From assembly GCA_014796735.1 (NCBI GenBank), contig JAAVIG010000122.1, positions 1 to 6,100 on the forward strand: DNA of 6,100 nucleotides, written 5' to 3'. Position numbers and translations under genes: made by a program. Positions 4,863 to 6,100 of this stretch are shown in pieces. The number at the start of each line of letters is the position of its first letter. Position 1 is the first letter of the stretch. The notes under the pieces are model-generated. The model was not told where the DNA came from. It was given only the letters and a program-made list of their open reading frames with translations, and ran no database searches. Source of the stretch: Oscillospiraceae bacterium (GTDB taxonomy: Bacteria; Bacillota; Clostridia; Oscillospirales; Ruminococcaceae).

Positions 4863-6100
4863 TTATAAAATAATCTTTTCAAAAACAAGCCCTTTTCTCT
4901 TAACCCCGTCCCCGGTTTCACACTCGCGATTCTCCAAAATGCCATAACCACACTTTTTATAAAGTCTCTGAGCGGCAGTATTATCCTCGGTGGTGCAGAT
5001 ACAAGCTTTATTTTTTTGACGAAGCCTCAAAAAATCCTCTGCAAATTTTACCGCAAAGCTTCCCACTCCCATTTTCTGAAACACGGGCTCAACTGCAAGC
5101 ATTGAAATCCACCCGGTTTCTTTATTTTCCAAGCCGTTGACCTTGAGCCACGCGGCGGGAAATGAGCTCTTGTAAATCAAAAAATGAGCTTCGTCGCTGT
5201 CCTTTTCAGACAAAAAGCTTTCCCATTCCTCCAAAGTGATCTCACCGCCATGCAAAGGCTCAATATTGCGGTTATAGATATTTGAAAGGGCTTCGATATG
5301 CCCCCTTTCTTCTACAGGCGTAACCGTCAGTTTGTTGTCAAGAAAAAGTATATGAGTAGTGAAGTCGTCGGCGTATATCAGCTCCCAGAAGGGCTTTACC
5401 TCACCGGTATCAAAAAAACCAAGGGAAGCATGTAAGCATAAAGACGGCTCGTTGTCCTTTTCAATATCCGAATAAATAAACTCCCCGCCGCTTGCCTTTG
5501 ATTTTATTATGTCAATGCCTTTTGTTAACAGCCGCTTCGCGATCCCTCTTCGCCGAAAATCGGTTTTTACGTTTAAGTCTCCTATATGCCAATTTAATCG
5601 GTTGTCGGGATTTTGCACAAATTGAACCCGACCCACAAGCATATTGTCCTTAAACGCCGTCAAAAGAAAGCAGTTGGCGGGATTGTCAGCAAAAATGTCA
5701 AAATGCTTCAAATGCTGTAAAAGCTTAGCGGGATTTTGGGGTAATTCTCCCCACCTTAACACAGCATCTTCAAGCAAAAGGTGATCGGGCATCGGATTTG
5801 TGCGGTCAAACAGCTCGAACCGTATATCCGAATAGGTATCGGCTTCATAAAGCTTAGCCGGACTTCCCCACTCGTAAATATCAAGACCTATCTCACGAAA
5901 ACCGTATTTTTCGTAAAAACCTATATGGTCGGTGGCAATATATATTTTTTTGAAATCCAGCCTTGCCGCTTCATACTTCGCGTGATTAAGCATAAACTCA
6001 CTGTAACCGTATCCCCTTACCCTTTCATCAACGTAAAGTGCCGAAACAAATGGAGAAAATTCGGCAAACCGTGTGATCTGTTCATGCTCCGTAAGCTGAA
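4863..6100 (-). CDS. Multi-domain GNAT N-acetyltransferase (three tandem GNAT domains), 5' end beyond window
   Basis: The frame is open from the right edge to TAA at 4865-4863, giving 411 complete visible codons and no upstream stop, so the N-terminus is missing. An ATG at 5993 lies inside the first GNAT domain and is not the true start. Numbering from the first complete codon, three acetyl-CoA pyrophosphate-binding motifs (Q/R-x-x-G-x-G/A) are visible: RVRGYG (26-31) within FVSALYVDERVRG, RRRGIA (182-187) after IGDLNVKTDF, and QKMGVG (341-346) after ISMLAVEPVF. Each is followed at domain-end spacing by a GNAT closing motif: FYEKYGF (61-67), LHASLGF (222-228) and LYKKCGY (379-385). The protein should transfer acetyl or another acyl group from CoA to amines; substrates are unknown. 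It is cytoplasmic, with no membrane segment. It ends 18 bases before a terminator and is upstream of, but transcribed apart from, the thioesterase operon. Three GNAT units in one chain are less usual than one or two. Confidence 0.88.
   Translation of the reverse strand, partial: QLTEHEQITRFAEFSPFVSALYVDERVRGYGYSEFMLNHAKYEAARLDFKKIYIATDHIGFYEKYGFREIGLDIYEWGSPAKLYEADTYSDIRFELFDRTNPMPDHLLLEDAVLRWGELPQNPAKLLQHLKHFDIFADNPANCFLLTAFKDNMLVGRVQFVQNPDNRLNWHIGDLNVKTDFRRRGIAKRLLTKGIDIIKSKASGGEFIYSDIEKDNEPSLCLHASLGFFDTGEVKPFWELIYADDFTTHILFLDNKLTVTPVEERGHIEALSNIYNRNIEPLHGGEITLEEWESFLSEKDSDEAHFLIYKSSFPAAWLKVNGLENKETGWISMLAVEPVFQKMGVGSFAVKFAEDFLRLRQKNKACICTTEDNTAAQRLYKKCGYGILENRECETGDGVKRKGLVFEKIIL

Overview
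The window looks like a chromosomal segment of a Gram-positive Firmicute, most likely a gut- or rumen-type Clostridia (Ruminococcaceae/Oscillospiraceae-like). This is inferred from moderate GC, GAAAGGA/GGGAGG-type ribosome binding sites, near-consensus TTGACA/TATAAT promoters, tRNA genes with encoded CCA, and protein families common in that class. No phage, plasmid, CRISPR or insertion-sequence gene is visible.

Layout. (1) 1-300: a two-gene tRNA operon on the minus strand, tRNA-Thr(UGU) then tRNA-Tyr(GUA). It is driven by a perfect TTGACA-17-TATAAT promoter, and a hairpin at the window edge may terminate it. (2) 301-798: about 500 bases without a convincing gene. This stretch holds a lone hairpin (347-377) and a striking 125-bp block (564-688) made of two consecutive long perfect palindromes with a shared terminal motif, resembling a MITE-like or regulatory-RNA element. 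(3) 743-1527: a MerR-family regulator with a C-terminal TipAS ligand-binding domain. Its own promoter has the 19-bp spacer and central dyad typical of MerR control, so it is probably autoregulated. (4) 1528-1778: the convergent intergenic region, with a perfect 21-bp bidirectional terminator and short protein-like open frames that may be repeat or gene debris. (5) 4794 down to 1779, minus strand: a probable four-gene operon with one recognisable promoter. In order it encodes an FlK-like hotdog acyl-CoA thioesterase, a cytoplasmic alpha/beta-hydrolase esterase, a small three-helix membrane protein, and a variant PLP-dependent diaminopimelate decarboxylase (LysA-like). (6) 4811-6100, minus strand: a terminator and the 3' part of a long gene encoding at least three GNAT acetyltransferase domains in tandem, cut by the window edge.

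How the genes work together. The decarboxylase would make lysine from meso-diaminopimelate. The thioesterase and esterase are general hydrolases acting on acyl-CoA and ester substrates. Nothing in the sequence ties the four operon genes to one pathway, so co-transcription is the main link. The MerR/TipAS regulator has no adjacent target gene and probably controls itself and distant genes. Nothing here proves a new biological system. The parts that best repay attention are the double-palindrome element, the autoregulated orphan TipAS regulator, the variant LysA and the triple-GNAT protein.
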